Assembly: GCA_024509875.1 (NCBI GenBank)
Contig: JAMPIV010005829.1
Span: forward strand, 1 to 64,000
Source: Oreohelix idahoensis
Taxonomy: Eukaryota; Mollusca; Gastropoda; Stylommatophora; Oreohelicidae
Reading direction: 5' to 3'
DNA: 64,000 nucleotides
The translations under genes and the position numbers were made by a program. The notes beneath the pieces are model-generated. The model was not told where the DNA came from and did no database searches. It saw nothing but the letters and a program-made list of their open reading frames with translations. Of the stretch, positions 20,112 through 31,085 are shown in pieces. Position 1 is the stretch's first letter; each line of letters opens with the position of its first letter.

Positions 20112-21352
20112 CTGAAATATTACTATCACAAGAAACATCTTTCACACGTACTTTATGATGGTGAGAACAAATATTACTATCACATGAAACATCTTTCACA
20201 CATAATGTATGATGGTGAGAACAAATATTACTATCACATGAAACATCTTTCACATGTACTTTATGATGGTGAGAACAAATATTACTATCACAATAAACAT
20301 CTTTCACGGTACTTTATGACGGTGAGAACAAATATTACTATCACAAGAAACATCTTTCACATGTACTTTATGATGATGAGAACAAATATTACTATCACAT
20401 GAAACATCTTTCATGGTACTTTATGATGGTGAGAACAAATATTACTATCACAAGAAACATCTTTCACGGTACTTTATGATGGTGAGAACAAATATTACTA
20501 TCACAAGAAACATCTTTCATGGTACTTTATGATGGTGAGAACAAATATTACTATCACAAGAAACATCTTTCATACGTACTTTATGATAGTGAGAACAAAT
20601 ATTACTATCACATGAAACATCTTTCACGGTACTTTATGATGGTGAGAACAAATATTACTATACATTGAACCATCTTTCATGGTACTTTATGATGGTTAGA
20701 ACAAATATTACTATCACATGAAATATCTTTCACACGTACTTTATGATGGTGAGAACAAATATTACTATCACAAGAAACATCTTTCACACGTACTTTATGA
20801 TGGTGAGAACAAATATTACTATCACATGAAACATCTTTCACACGTACTTTATGATGGTGAGAACAAATATTACTATCACAAGAAACATCTTTCACACGTA
20901 CTTTATGATGGTGAGAACAAATAATACTATCACATGAAACATCTTTCACACATACTTTATGATGGTGAGAACAAATATTACTATCACAAGAAACATCTTT
21001 CACACGTACTTTATGATGGTGAGATCAAATATTACTATCACAAGAAACATCTTTCACACGTACTTTATGATGGTGAGAACAAATATTACTATCACAAGAA
21101 ACATCTTTCACACGTACTTTATGATGGTGAGAACAAATAATACTATCACAAGAAACATCTTTCACACGTACTTTATGATGGCGAGAACAAATATTACTAT
21201 CACAAGAAACATCTTTCACGATACTTTATGATGGTGAGAACAAATATTACTATCACAAGAAACATCTTTCACACGTACTTTATGATGGTGAGAACAAATA
21301 TTACTATCACAAGAAACATCTTTCACACGTACTTTATGATGGTGAGAAATAA
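20112..21352. repeat. 54-bp minisatellite, about 23 units
   Basis: The unit is ACAAATATTACTATCACAAG, then AAACATCTTTCACACGTACT, then TTATGATGGTGAGA. Shorter units with CACGGTAC or CATGGTAC are interspersed in the left part; the right part is more homogeneous. Frames stay open on both strands because of the period; these are not genes. Confidence 0.97.
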
Positions 21353-21369
21353 TATTAACTGTTTAAGGA

Positions 21370-21855
21370 CGCAGTGGTTTTGGTTTTAAGGACCATCTTC
21401 ATTGCACATGGCCAACACCATCAGTGCTCCGATCTCCTCCCTTAGATCACACAAGGAGGATCTCAGCACAGTGCATGACCTACATAGCACCGGGGAGTAT
21501 CCCAATGTGTGTATGCATGAATCACACATTCTATAAATATTTTTGTGGTGGGTAAGTTTCCTAATTTTTCAATTTTGCCAGGGCATCAGCCATTTGGCTC
21601 TCTTTATAATTTCCAACTGCCGAAGGTATTTCAACGTGCGCAACTTGCACATGGGACCTCTTAATTTCTTGCCCTTATCCGAGAAGGCTACGCATCCAGT
21701 CTCATTCCCCATGAGATAAGGGGGAGTACAACATAATTAGGAACCACCTGCTGAAAAAATTTCCATAAATTACATTCCCTGTTCTGGGAAGCGAACCCAG
21801 TAACTTTAGAATTTGAGGCGAACACTAAACCTCTTAGCCACTCCAACCCCCAATG
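21370..21855 (-). mobile_element. SINE-3 copy, long tRNA-derived SINE
   Basis: The minus strand has the tRNA-like head (GGCTAAGAGGTTTAGTGTTC, B-box GGTTCGCTTCCC), the body with CCTTCTCGGATAAGGGCAAG, and the distal part with CATGGTGTTGG and CAATGAAGATGGTCCTTAAA. It corresponds to 9456-9925. Confidence 0.82.
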
Positions 21856-21925
21856 GTTTTCCAATGTTTGACGCAAAGAATTTTCCGTCACTGGCTTCTG
21901 TCTCATGTTGTTGAATGTAGCTTTG

Positions 21926-22135
21926 GCCATTCCTATTCTCTTCTAGATCTCTGTTTAGCATCTGTAATCTTCTGTTATTCTATGACCAAGATATGAGAAA
22001 CTCTTGACTTGTTCCAGGATTTTCCCATTTGTTCTTATCTTTAATATTGGCTTATCATCTGCTTTGCTAATCATCATAGTTTTTGTTTTCTCAATGTTAA
22101 TGTCCAATCCATATTCATCCAGAGCTAATAAGCAG
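21926..22135 (-). pseudogene. RTE-like LINE fragment (RT thumb region)
   Basis: On the minus strand the peptide reads EYGLDINIEKTKTMMISKAD, then ILEQVKSFSYLGHRITED, the INxxKTKxM and F-YLG motifs that follow the catalytic box in RTE LINEs. Both ends are missing. Confidence 0.7.
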
Positions 22136-22359
22136 ACCTAAATTACAGTAACCTCAAAATATCTCAAATACTAGTTCTGTCTTCTGTCATGGTAGAACTC
22201 ATTTTGGTTTTTTTCCCAATACAGTAAACCTTGCTGTTATCCTACATGTTAAACAAGGATAAACAAAAAAGAGGAAGAAAATAAAAGAAAAAGACTTTTC
22301 TCCAGAAAAATAAATACATTCGAGCAACCCAATCTAAAGCCCCAAAGAAAACTCTCCAC

Positions 22360-22475
22360 CTGGCGGAACCAATCTCCAATCTTTGGGCCAAAGACATGGG
22401 CTAAAGGGCAAGCACTCTGACCTATCACACTGACGGCTGCTGCTTTCCCCACCATGTAATTTGCAACTTCTAACC
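22360..22475 (-). CDS. AIFM3: AIFM3-like exon (second half of NAD-binding domain)
   Basis: The 116-bp exon has acceptor tattacag and donor gtggag; two bases of Gly in, phase 0 out. It continues the GSSFIG turn with LEVANYMVGKAAAVSVIGQS, then HVFGPKIGDWFRQ. It corresponds to beta-alpha-beta of the NAD-binding domain of AIF-like oxidoreductases. The exon is isolated: the next one upstream is about 35 kb away. Confidence 0.9.
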
Positions 22476-22479
22476 CTGT

Positions 22480-23880
22480 AATACAACAAAATCAAATTTG
22501 GAAGCAAGTTATCAATGAATTGCCTAAATTCAGGATGTACTCTTTTATCTGAAATAATCTGTCTCATCTTTAACAGGACAATCCCTATGATGGGGACCTG
22601 GCTAGAATCTTTCATGTTTGCTTGCATTAAATGACTGGCTGAAAATGAAACCCAAGAACAGAATATTTATGTCAAACAGATAAACTTCAAAAATACAATA
22701 AAAGAAACATACAAGCATATGAACACACTTAGGTACAAGCACACAAACTCATACACAACAACAACAAAAATGAACATAAAATCTTATAATTCGGACTTGA
22801 TCCTCAGCCAGTCAGTAAAAATAGTGGGGTCCAAAGTGCTGTCATAGCCAGGAGTGGAGTTGAAGAAGATCTCTCAACTTCGTAGAAACGCTCCTTAGGC
22901 AAACGCATTACATAACTTCTGACAGTAAAGCCCAGCTCCTGGTCTTCTCGTGGCAGTCCTGTTTTAACTAACAGGACAAGGAGCAAAGAGCGAGTCTTTG
23001 GCGCTCTAAAAACAGAATGCTTTGGGTAGATGAAGCTCGTAAGCCTTGGATGTCAGTTCATTTAGAAGAAGGAAAGATCTGATTTCAAACCACCCGCTGC
23101 CTTGCAGGTAAGCTGGGGACAGCCAGAGGCTTAATAAAGCAAACCCGAATAAAATTGCTTGCTGAAAGTGGAAGTGCCGGGCCGAAAGACATTGGTATCA
23201 CAGCCCAGCTGTAAACTATGACTAATCTGGAATAAACTGGACCAAATCTGAGTGTCCAAATGGCATACATTTGGATAATCATAAATTTAGCATTATCATT
23301 TTTTGATGGTGGAAAATTTTAAACTATAAAACAACCAGAAACAGCAATACAATTTAGTGAATAACCCCTTTCCACACAGTTCCGCACCCCACTAAAAGAT
23401 ATGATTTTGGTAGACTAAAAGTCACAAATAACATTGAAATTCTAAAATATGAGATAAATGGCTGTACTCTACTACAGAGCTAAGAATAAAATGGAAATGT
23501 ATGCAAAAGCAAAACTATATTTTGAGGCACACACAAAAAGTGTATAAATAGTTATGCACTATAAGATACATGCAAGGAAAAATGCACAGCGGTGCTAAAT
23601 CATATACAGAAAGCATCTTTTCAACCATATGCAACTAATCTAGGCGCTGTTAACTACAAGCATTACAGACTTTGTGGAGTTTTTTTTTTTTTTGGCTGTC
23701 CAGCTTGAGATAAAATGAAATATCTGTTGTAATGCACTGACTTACAACCATTGGCTAATGGTAACTGCAGCTGTCAAACCTTCATCTCCTTCAAAATCGT
23801 TACTGCTAGATTAGGATTGACTGGCAAATGAGTACAAACATGTCAATGATTACCAGTGATTACCAACAGCATACTTTTTT
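22480..23880. other. Intron sequence; possible gene remnant at 22800-23000
   Basis: Mostly featureless. On the minus strand 22986-22804 is open (LLVLLVKTGLPREDQELGFT, then VRSYVMRLPKERFYEVE) and with one frame change continues PGYDSTLDPTIFTDWLRIKS. The composition looks like real protein, but I do not recognise the family. It may be a decayed retrocopy or a transposon ORF. Confidence 0.35.
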
Positions 23881-23887
23881 TTTTCAG

Positions 23888-24175
23888 GTCCAACACAAAA
23901 ATTAGAATTTTTAATTCAAATGTCAAATCATTTCGGAAACACGGAGAATAACAAAAACAACAACCAAAAGGCTACAGACTAATAAATGTGTGCTTGTATA
24001 GAATAGAAGGACTTAAGTGGTCTTGTTCAATTGGTACTTGTCTGGTTCCTTCCATCAGTTCCACATTGATAATCTTGTCATACCATTTCAATCCTTCACA
24101 TCTGTACAAGCACCCATTTATGAAAATCTGTAACTCCTTGGTTGCCATTTGTTTTTCTATGCTTCGGAGATATAC
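23888..24175. mobile_element. RTE-A fragments head to head (inverted pair)
   Basis: 23888-24023 reads RTE-A on the plus strand (AACAACCAAAAGGCTACAGA); 24024-24175 reads an overlapping RTE-A segment on the minus strand. The shared part (GCTTGTATAGAATAGAAGGA against TACAAGCACCCATTTATGAA) can form a hairpin. Confidence 0.7.
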
Positions 24176-24467
24176 AATAAGACTGCCTCTAGATCTGTGT
24201 GTTATGATGATGGAAAAATGGCTGTCTGAAATGAAATTTTTCACATGTTGTCCACAAATAATGACATAATTTTATCATAAGATAAAAAAAATGCAGTTGA
24301 ATAAAGAACACTTTTTTTCACACAAGGCTATCTACGAATGCTATGAGGAGAAAAAAAAAACGTGCTGTTTATAAGGAAAATTGTTCACAACAAACCTACT
24401 TCTACAAAAGGATTTCTTAACCTGTGGTCCATGGACTCATTGGTGGTCCATGAATAGGGGGTCCGTG

Positions 24468-24922
24468 TCTAGTTCCCCAAGCAGCACAGGCCTTCAACAA
24501 ACACATGCCAAGTCCTCCTGTCACATGACATCAGCTCAAGGTCTTTCCGTGTTTTCCTCATTTTCACTTCCGTCACCAGTTCTCTTCTCCATGTGTTTCT
24601 TGGCCTACCTCTGCCTCTCTTACCCTTGGGGTTCCAGAACAAGAACTGCTATGTAATGCCATCCATATGTTTCCTCAATGTGTGTCCTATCCATCGCCAC
24701 CGTCTTCTTCTCATCTCTTGTCCCACTGGCACTTGTCTGGTTCTTGCCATCAGTTCCACATTAGTGATCTTGGCATACCACTTTAATAATCCTTCTGTTC
24801 TAAGCTAGCACCTATTTATGAAAGTCTGTAGCTTTTTGGTTGTTGTTTTTGTTGTTCTCCATGTTTGAGAGCCATACAATAGGACTGACTTTACATTTGA
24901 GTTGAAGATTCTTATTTTGGAT
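24468..24922 (-). mobile_element. RTE-A LINE, 5'-truncated copy
   Basis: The minus strand corresponds to about 62515-62960 of the full copy, from the 3' hairpin (GTTCCCCAAGCAGC region) to AGAATCTTCAACTCAAATGT. Several frames are broken. Confidence 0.85.
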
Positions 24923-25006
24923 TTTTTCTTGATCTCGTATAAATAACATGAAATTTTAAATGCAAAATGTTTAATAATGCTTTTAGGTACATTGTTTTTC
25001 GAGAAG

Positions 25007-25790
25007 GGATCCATAGTCTTCATCAGACATTCAAGGGGGTCCATTGTCTTCAACAGACATTCAAGGGGGTCCATAATATTCATCAGACATTCAAGGGGGT
25101 CCATAGTCTTCATCAGACATTCAAGGGGGTCCATAGTCTTCATCAGACATTCAAGGGGGTCCATAGTCTTCATCGGACATTCAAGGGGGTCCATAGTATT
25201 CATCAGACATTCAAGGGGGTCCATAGTATTCATCAGACATTCATTGGGGTCCATAGTCTTCATTGGACATTCAAGAGGGTCCATAGTATTCATCAGACAT
25301 TCAAGGGGGTCCATAGTCTTCATCGGACATTCAAGGGGGTCCATAGTCTTCATCAGACATTCAAGGGTGTCCATAGTCTTCATCAGACATTCAAGGGGGT
25401 CCATAGTCTTCATCAGACATTCAAGGGGGTCCATAGTCTTCATCAGACATTCAAGGGGGTCCATAGACTTCATCAGACATTCAAGGGGTCCATAGTCTTC
25501 ATCAGACATTCAAGGGGGTCCATAGTCTTCATCAGACATGCAAGGGGGTCCATAGTCTTCATCGGACATTCAAGGAGGTCCATAGTCTTCATCAGACATT
25601 CAAGGGGGTCCATAGTCTTCATCAGACATTCAAGGGGGTCCATAGTCTTCATCAGACATGCAAGGGGGTCCATAGTCTTCATCGGACATTCAAGGGGGTC
25701 CATAGTCTTCATCAGACATGCAAGGGGGTCCATAGTCTTCATCAGACATTCAAGGGAGTCCATAGTCTTCATCAGACAATCAGAGGAGCC
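25007..25790. repeat. 30-bp minisatellite, about 26 units
   Basis: The unit is GGTCCATAGTCTTCATCAGA then CATTCAAGGG. There is a one-base register loss near 25486 and local variants (CATGCAAGG in several neighbouring units). Long open frames on both strands are by-products of the period. Confidence 0.97.
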
Positions 25791-26011
25791 CATGGCACAA
25801 AACTAAGAAACCCTGATCTACAAGTATTATGATATTAAAATTGTCAGAAGGCACTACCACAGGGCAACCTGAATATTTTGGGTAGAAAAAAACATGGCAA
25901 GTATCCTTGTGGCCATTTTCTGCCAGGCTGCCTGTGCCAAGGTTTTATTGGTTTAGTTCTGGGTTCTTTAATGCTCAATTCAAGTACCTACCAGTTACAT
26001 TCATTTGAGGC

Positions 26012-26140
26012 AGGTACAACATTGCATTTCTTATGAGGTAGGAACAATGTTACATTTCTTATGAGGTAAGCACAATGTTACATTTCTTATGAGGTAAGCA
26101 GAACATTACTTTTCTTATGAGGTAGGCACACAACATTTCT
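26012..26140. repeat. 28-bp tandem repeat, about 4 units
   Basis: The unit is TTACATTTCTTATGAGGTAA then GCACAATG. It is a short array next to the pogo element. Confidence 0.88.
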
Positions 26141-26571
26141 CCTGTTAATAATTACAGTAAATAAATATAGGAGCTGCTGTGAAACTGGTAAGGGAAGTAA
26201 TATACTACAGTAGAACTCCATTTATCCGAACCCCAATTATCCGAACATCCAATTATCCGAACACTTTGTCCAGAAAAAAAAACCAGGCGCCACCAGTCAC
26301 GTTAGACTACATTTCTTAATCTTTTGATGCGGCAAGCTTCAAATGTGTGCGAACAATTTGTAGAGGATGGGATGGGCTAATGGTCGGTCGCTTACATACA
26401 GGAAGTCAGTTAGATCATTATATCATAAAGTCAGTTAATATCTGGTTTACCAATCCAGTGTACGTGTGCGTTCTAGGCAGAACACTGGCTAAACAGACAG
26501 TTCAACTTAAAATAATTGTCTCTGCTACTACAGCAGAATAATTTTGGTGTACAAGTATTTCTCTGTGCGAT

Positions 26572-28215
26572 ATAGCATCTTCCAGTAAGCCTAAAGCATA
26601 TAAAAGGAACCGCAATGTTTTGTCAATTGAAACGAAAACAGAAATTATCAAGAGACTAGGAAAAGGTGAAACTGTGTCTTCACTTGCCAGGATTTTCAAT
26701 GTTGGGAAAGCTACCGTCTCTGACATCAAAAGTAACAAGGATGAAATTATGAGTTTTGCATCGAAATTGGATAGTGAAAATGGGTCGAAGAAACGTAAAA
26801 CCATGAGAAATGCGAAAGATTTGAAATTGGAAGAGGCTTTGTATATATGGTTTGTGCAAAGAAGAAGCAAAGGGGAACCTATCTCTGGCTCTCTATTGTG
26901 TGAAAAGGCACTTCAGTTCAACAATCAACTTGACGGTCCTCCTGACTTTAAGGCTAGCCAGGAATGGTTAAGAAACTTTAAATCTCATCATGGCATACGA
27001 GAATTGGAGATCCAAGGGGAATCTTTATCTAGCGATGCAACTGCTGCTGAAAATTTTAAAGAAACACTCTTGGCTTTTTTGGAAGAAGAAGGTTATTCAC
27101 TCGATGATGTGTATAATGCCGATGAGACTGGCTTTTACTGGAAATCAATGCCTCAAAAATCACTTGCATCTCAGCGCGAAGCAGCTGCCCCTGGGTTTAA
27201 AAAGTGCAAAGAGAGAGTAACAATTTTGGTAGCCGCGAATGCCAGTGGAAGTCATCGTTTACCGGTGCTAACGATCGGCAAAGTCAAAAAACCACGTTGT
27301 TTAAAGAATGTGACATGTCTCCCATTGTGCTACAAAACACAAAAGAGTGCTTGGATGAATAGTGAAATATTTCTTGATTGGTATACAAATCAGTTCATCC
27401 AAAATGTGAAGAGGTTGAGAGAACAAGAAAAGAAAACTGGAAAAGTAATTCTTCTGCTGGACAATGCACCATCTCATCCAGAGACGGATACATTGAATGC
27501 AGTTGATGCAAATTTTAAAGTAATTTTTCTGCCTCCCAATGTAACAGCACTGATTCAACCAATGGATCAGGGTGTTATAGCAAAGCTTAAAAAGATGTAC
27601 AAGAAGGAAGTCCTGCGTCGTTTATTGTTGGCTGAAGATGAAGAAAGTGTGGTGGCGTTTTCCAAAAAGCTTAATCTCAAAGACTGCTGCTATATGTTAG
27701 CTGATGCTTGGACCACCTTGTCACAAGATAATCTCAACAAGGCTTGGAATAGATTGATTGGGAAAAAAAGAGGAAATGAAACTACTGCAGTGGACACAAA
27801 TGATGATTGTATAAATGAAGTTGTGGAACTGTTTCAAGCAATGCCCGGATTTTCGGACTGTGACAAAGATGATGCACACACATGGCTAGAAGATGATACT
27901 GATTCTGGTTTTCAGTTTTTGAATGACGAAGAAATTTTGTCTTTTGTGCAAGAAGAAAACCAAATACATGTAGTGACATATGATGAAGACTCCTCAGAAG
28001 TACATGATGTACTTGTAGATTATGAAGAAAACCCAAAACGTCGACCAAGTCCTGAAGAGGCCTTTATAGCACTAGAAACCGCGATGGCTTGGTACGAGCA
28101 AGAAGATGACAGCTGTTTTACACAGCTTCTGCTGTTGAAGAGAATGCGGGACTTAGCAGCCAAAAGGAGGCTATCCAGTTTGGTGCAAAAGAGGATTCCT
28201 CATTATTTTAAATAG
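26572..28215 (+). CDS. pogo/Tigger-type DDD transposase, start codon degraded
   Basis: The frame is open from 26542 to the stop at 28215. The expected start appears at 26572 but reads ATA: IASSSKPKAYKRNRNVLSIE. The next in-frame ATG (26749) would remove the first DNA-binding helix. Domains by position: N-terminal CENP-B/psq-type HTH (KTEIIKRLGKGETVSSLARI), second HTH of the CENP-B type (about 26820-27000, WFVQRRSKGEPISG), DDE core with YNADETGFYW (D1), ILLLDNAPSHP (D2) and LIQPMDQGVIAKLK (D3). The order and spacing are those of pogo transposases that cut and paste at TA. The protein ends KRIPHYFK. No internal stop or frameshift, so the copy is young, but without an ATG it is probably not translated in full. 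Confidence 0.92.
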   Translation: MASSSKPKAYKRNRNVLSIETKTEIIKRLGKGETVSSLARIFNVGKATVSDIKSNKDEIMSFASKLDSENGSKKRKTMRNAKDLKLEEALYIWFVQRRSKGEPISGSLLCEKALQFNNQLDGPPDFKASQEWLRNFKSHHGIRELEIQGESLSSDATAAENFKETLLAFLEEEGYSLDDVYNADETGFYWKSMPQKSLASQREAAAPGFKKCKERVTILVAANASGSHRLPVLTIGKVKKPRCLKNVTCLPLCYKTQKSAWMNSEIFLDWYTNQFIQNVKRLREQEKKTGKVILLLDNAPSHPETDTLNAVDANFKVIFLPPNVTALIQPMDQGVIAKLKKMYKKEVLRRLLLAEDEESVVAFSKKLNLKDCCYMLADAWTTLSQDNLNKAWNRLIGKKRGNETTAVDTNDDCINEVVELFQAMPGFSDCDKDDAHTWLEDDTDSGFQFLNDEEILSFVQEENQIHVVTYDEDSSEVHDVLVDYEENPKRRPSPEEAFIALETAMAWYEQEDDSCFTQLLLLKRMRDLAAKRRLSSLVQKRIPHYFK

Positions 28216-28341
28216 TGGGCTACATCTGTGCAAGTACATGTATACGTAAGTTGCGCGTGGTTTTGAATCGTTTGTAATGTTATTTTGAAAACATTTCTCT
28301 TTCTTAAAAAACATAATTAATGCAAGTAGTACATGCACTGC

Positions 28342-28552
28342 CCAATGGGCTGATCACCCGTTGGCTTGTCACACCGATTACGGAAACAACGGCAGATGGA
28401 TCTATTTGTTGTTGCCCTAAAGACGCCGCTAGGCGTGATGGGAAACTACAACAGAGAAAATCAATCTGCTGTTGCCCTTAAGACGCCACAAGGCGTGATG
28501 GCCTCTGACTGCTTGGTCGGTCTTTGGCTAAGGACGGAAGAAGAAGAAGAAG
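28342..28552 (+). mobile_element. SINE-2 copy (short form) inside the pogo element
   Basis: Bounded by AGTACATGCACTGC (28328-28341 and 28551-28564; the edge overlaps the AAG tail by two bases). The sequence from AATGGGCTGATCACCCGTTG to the GAAGAAGAAG tail reads the same as 11479-11690. It must be younger than the pogo insertion. Confidence 0.92.
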
Positions 28553-28924
28553 TACATGCACTGCTGTGTAATAAAAGATTTTGGTGATACGGTGATCTAA
28601 TACAATGTGGGTATTATTATTACAGTTTCCTTGTGATGGTTAATTATTTTTAGAAATACGAGCGTTTGTGTACGTGTACTCGATACATTATGTAATCCAA
28701 TTATCCGAACATTTGATTATCCGAACGATGCTCGGTCCCAAGGGGTTCGGATAAATGGAGTTCTACTGTATCTTAAAAAATAGAAAATGGGATGGAGCCA
28801 GTTTTATCATAAACTAGAAAATGTCCAAACGATTGTCTTTCTTTGTCAAATAATATACTGATAATTATAGTTTGTTTTAAGCAAATTATGAGCCAAATAA
28901 TTAAAAACAAAATGTCTTGTCTCA

Positions 28925-29170
28925 TCATCATTTTCTTTTGCGCTCCTTATAGAGCATGGAGCCACGACTGCAGCTGATCAGCTGGTAGAAAGCTTGCACC
29001 AAACGTTTGCATGCTCTTGCAGTAGTGGTTTCTGTGAACATTTGTTTCACACTATGAGGTTGCCAGCCCCCATGTTTAACCTTATATTAGTTGCCTTGTA
29101 CAACATGCCAGAGGGTACAGTAGCCCTATTCTTTCTGTCTCTTCAGAGATCCCCCCGCGGGAACTAAATG
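28925..29170 (-). mobile_element. SINE-1, nearly full-length copy
   Basis: The minus strand begins near GTTCCCGCGGGGGGATCTCT and continues AGAAAGAATAGGGCTACTGT, GGCATGTTGTACAAGGCAAC, then the middle with CACAGAAACCACTACTGCAA and a 3' hairpin ATGCTCTATAAGGAGC followed by AAAATGATGATG. There is no A- or B-box: this SINE is not tRNA-headed. Its 5' half follows the same layout as the RTE-A 5' module. Confidence 0.82.
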
Positions 29171-29444
29171 TGTAATGCTGGGCCCAACTACCCAATGATC
29201 AGTTAACATGGTACTGCTCTACAAGCACTACAAAGAAATATAGGAACTAATGTCTAACACACTCATTTCTGAACATGTCCTCAAAACCTACATTGCTGTT
29301 ACTATCTTCTAGTTTTAGTGGATAACTGTCAGACAGCAAGGAATAACAAAAATCTTCAGGTTGATAACATGTAATGGAAAAATAAAGAAGCTCAAAGTTG
29401 TAAGTTTATAGCATTTACTTTTTAAAATTATTTTTTTGCATCTT

Positions 29445-29665
29445 CTAATGTGAGCACCCGAGCGGTAGAGCGCCAGCCTATTGGGGCAAAGGGACCTGGT
29501 TAAACACCAAGGTGTCTCATGCTCTTGCCTACACATTTGAAAAAATGGGTACCTGACTGCTCCAAGTTATGGAAGGCACAAGGCAGTGAGGAAAGGGAAC
29601 TGGATGTCCCACCTCATAAACCTGAGATCTAGTATAAGTGAAGTCTCTAACACTTCACTCCATTA
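29445..29665 (+). mobile_element. SINE-5 copy
   Basis: The head reads GAGCACCCGAGCGGTAGAGC. The body contains CCCACCTCATAAACCTGAGA and GTGAAGTCTCTAACACTTCA. It is the best-preserved of the three SINE-5 copies. Confidence 0.8.
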
Positions 29666-30160
29666 CCCCAGTGATGCTATGGAAATCCTTTACATTTTAC
29701 CATTACCTACCTCCCATTGTATTGGATTTGTAATCTTCTATCCTATGATACATGAAAAATCTGTTATCCGGGGATATCTGTACATTCAGCTCAGTAGTAT
29801 GGAAGAAATTATCATTATGACTAAAAAGCACATAAATTTCCCACTTTTATATCCAACAGCGCACATGGAATTTAAACAAGACAAGCTCTACTTTTCAACC
29901 AAAGGATAAATACAAAATAAACATGTGCTTGATCTACTGAACACACCCCAAAACTGTCATTAGCAACAAAGAGATAGCATAAATGTTTACTAAATTATGA
30001 GACTGCAGATGTCAAGAGCTTTGCAGAATTTCAAACAATGTGTCTTTTGATTTGTGAAGAAAAATATTATTAAAAAAGTGTCCAGTTTTAAATTTTCTGA
30101 CAGGGAATCCTTCTGATAATAATCAAATCATCTCCTGCAGGCATTGCTCAGTGTAGTCTG
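29666..30160. other. Intron sequence, nothing recognised
   Basis: A plus-strand open stretch (29586-29909) overlaps the SINE-5 tail and shows no family signature. Otherwise featureless. Confidence 0.45.
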
Positions 30161-30162
30161 CT

Positions 30163-30836
30163 ATATAGCCCTGTGTAGTCTGCTATACTGCCCTGTGTAG
30201 TCTGCTATATAGCCCTGTTTCATCTGCTATATAGCCCTGTTTCATCTGCTATATAGCCCTGTGTCATCTGCTATATAGCCCTGTGTAGTCTGTTATACTG
30301 CCCTGTGTCATCTGCTATATAGCCCTGTGTAGTCTGTTATACTGCCCTGTGTAATCTGTTATACTGCCCTGTGTCATCTGCTATATAGCCCTGTGTAGTC
30401 TGTTATACTGCCCTCTGTCATCTGCTATATAGCCCTGTGTAGTCTGTTATACTGCCCTCTGTAATCTGCTATATAGCCCTGTGTAGTCTGTTATACTGCC
30501 CTCTGTAATCTGCTATATAGCCCCGTGTAGTCTGTTATACTGCTCTCTGTCATCTGCTATATAGCCCTGTGTAGTCTGTTATACTGCCCTCTGTCATCTG
30601 CTATATAGCCCCGTGTAGTCTGTTATACTGCCCTCTGTCATCTGCTATATAGCCCTGTGTAGTCTGCTATACAGCCCTCTGTCATCTGCTATGTAGCCCT
30701 GTGTAGTCTGTTATACTGCCCTCTGCTATATAGCCCTGTGTAGTCTGTTATACTGCCCTCTGTCATCTGCTATATAGCCCTGTGTAGTCTATTATACTGC
30801 CCTCTGTCATCTGCTATATAGCCCTGTGTAGTTTGT
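30163..30836. repeat. Dimeric 21/42-bp minisatellite
   Basis: Basic 21-bp unit: TAGCCCTGTGTAGTCTGCTAT. In most of the array two variants alternate (ATAGCCCTGTGTAGTCTGTT and ATACTGCCCTCTGTCATCTG), giving a 42-bp higher-order repeat of about 16 dimers. The left edge is still monomeric, so the array probably grew rightwards from simple 21-mers. Confidence 0.95.
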
Positions 30837-30884
30837 GGGGGTTTCTTATCACACAAACAAACAATATAACTATTGCACTCTCAG

Positions 30885-31085
30885 GCATGCGGTACAAGGT
30901 GACTAATATGAGGTTGTACATGAGGCTGGCAACCCCATCATGTCAAACAGATTGCTACAGAAAAGACCATTGCACGAGCATGTGAATGCTTTGAGCAAGC
31001 TTCCTGCAAGGAGGCCAGCTAAAGAGGTGCCTCCATGCTCCGTAGGGACCAAAAGGGAAAATGATGAAGTTGATGCATTTGATAT
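30885..31085 (+). mobile_element. SINE-1 copy
   Basis: GGCATGCGGTACAAGGTGAC, GAGGTTGTACATGAGGCTGG, GAGCATGTGAATGCTTTGAG and a 3' end ATGCTCCGTAGGGACC then AAATGATGAAG. The 5'-most part is lost. Confidence 0.8.

Larger units (their letters stand above)
24404..25816. mobile_element. hAT-like MITE containing LINE and minisatellite
   Basis: The left end GGATTTCTTAACCTGTGGTC then CATGGACTCATTGGTGGTCC and the right end ACTAAGAAACCCTGATC are inverted relatives of a common hAT MITE family. Between them lie an RTE-A fragment (24468-24922) and the 30-bp array (25007-25790), whose unit (GGGGGTCCATAGTC) resembles MITE sequence (AGGGGGTCCGTGTC). Confidence 0.5.
26208..28768 (+). mobile_element. Complete pogo/Tigger-type DNA transposon
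   Basis: 2561 bp between TA duplications (26206-26207 and 28769-28770). The terminal inverted repeats are CAGTAGAACTCCATTTATCC and GGATAAATGGAGTTCTACTG, perfect over 20 bp and extending into TTATCCGAAC blocks repeated near both ends (AATTATCCGAACA about 26230-26262 and 28697-28727). It carries one transposase ORF (26572-28215) and a later SINE-2 insertion in its 3' untranslated part. Confidence 0.95.

Noticed and set aside
20082..21231. HLSHVLYDGENKYYYH-type repeat ORFs, and CDSNICSHHHK on the other strand
   Set aside because: Direct translation of the 54-bp minisatellite; frame changes follow unit-length variants.
24805..25806. Long open frames of 234 and 279 codons on opposite strands
   Set aside because: They are products of the 30-bp tandem repeat; the period is a multiple of 3, so any frame without a stop in one unit stays open.
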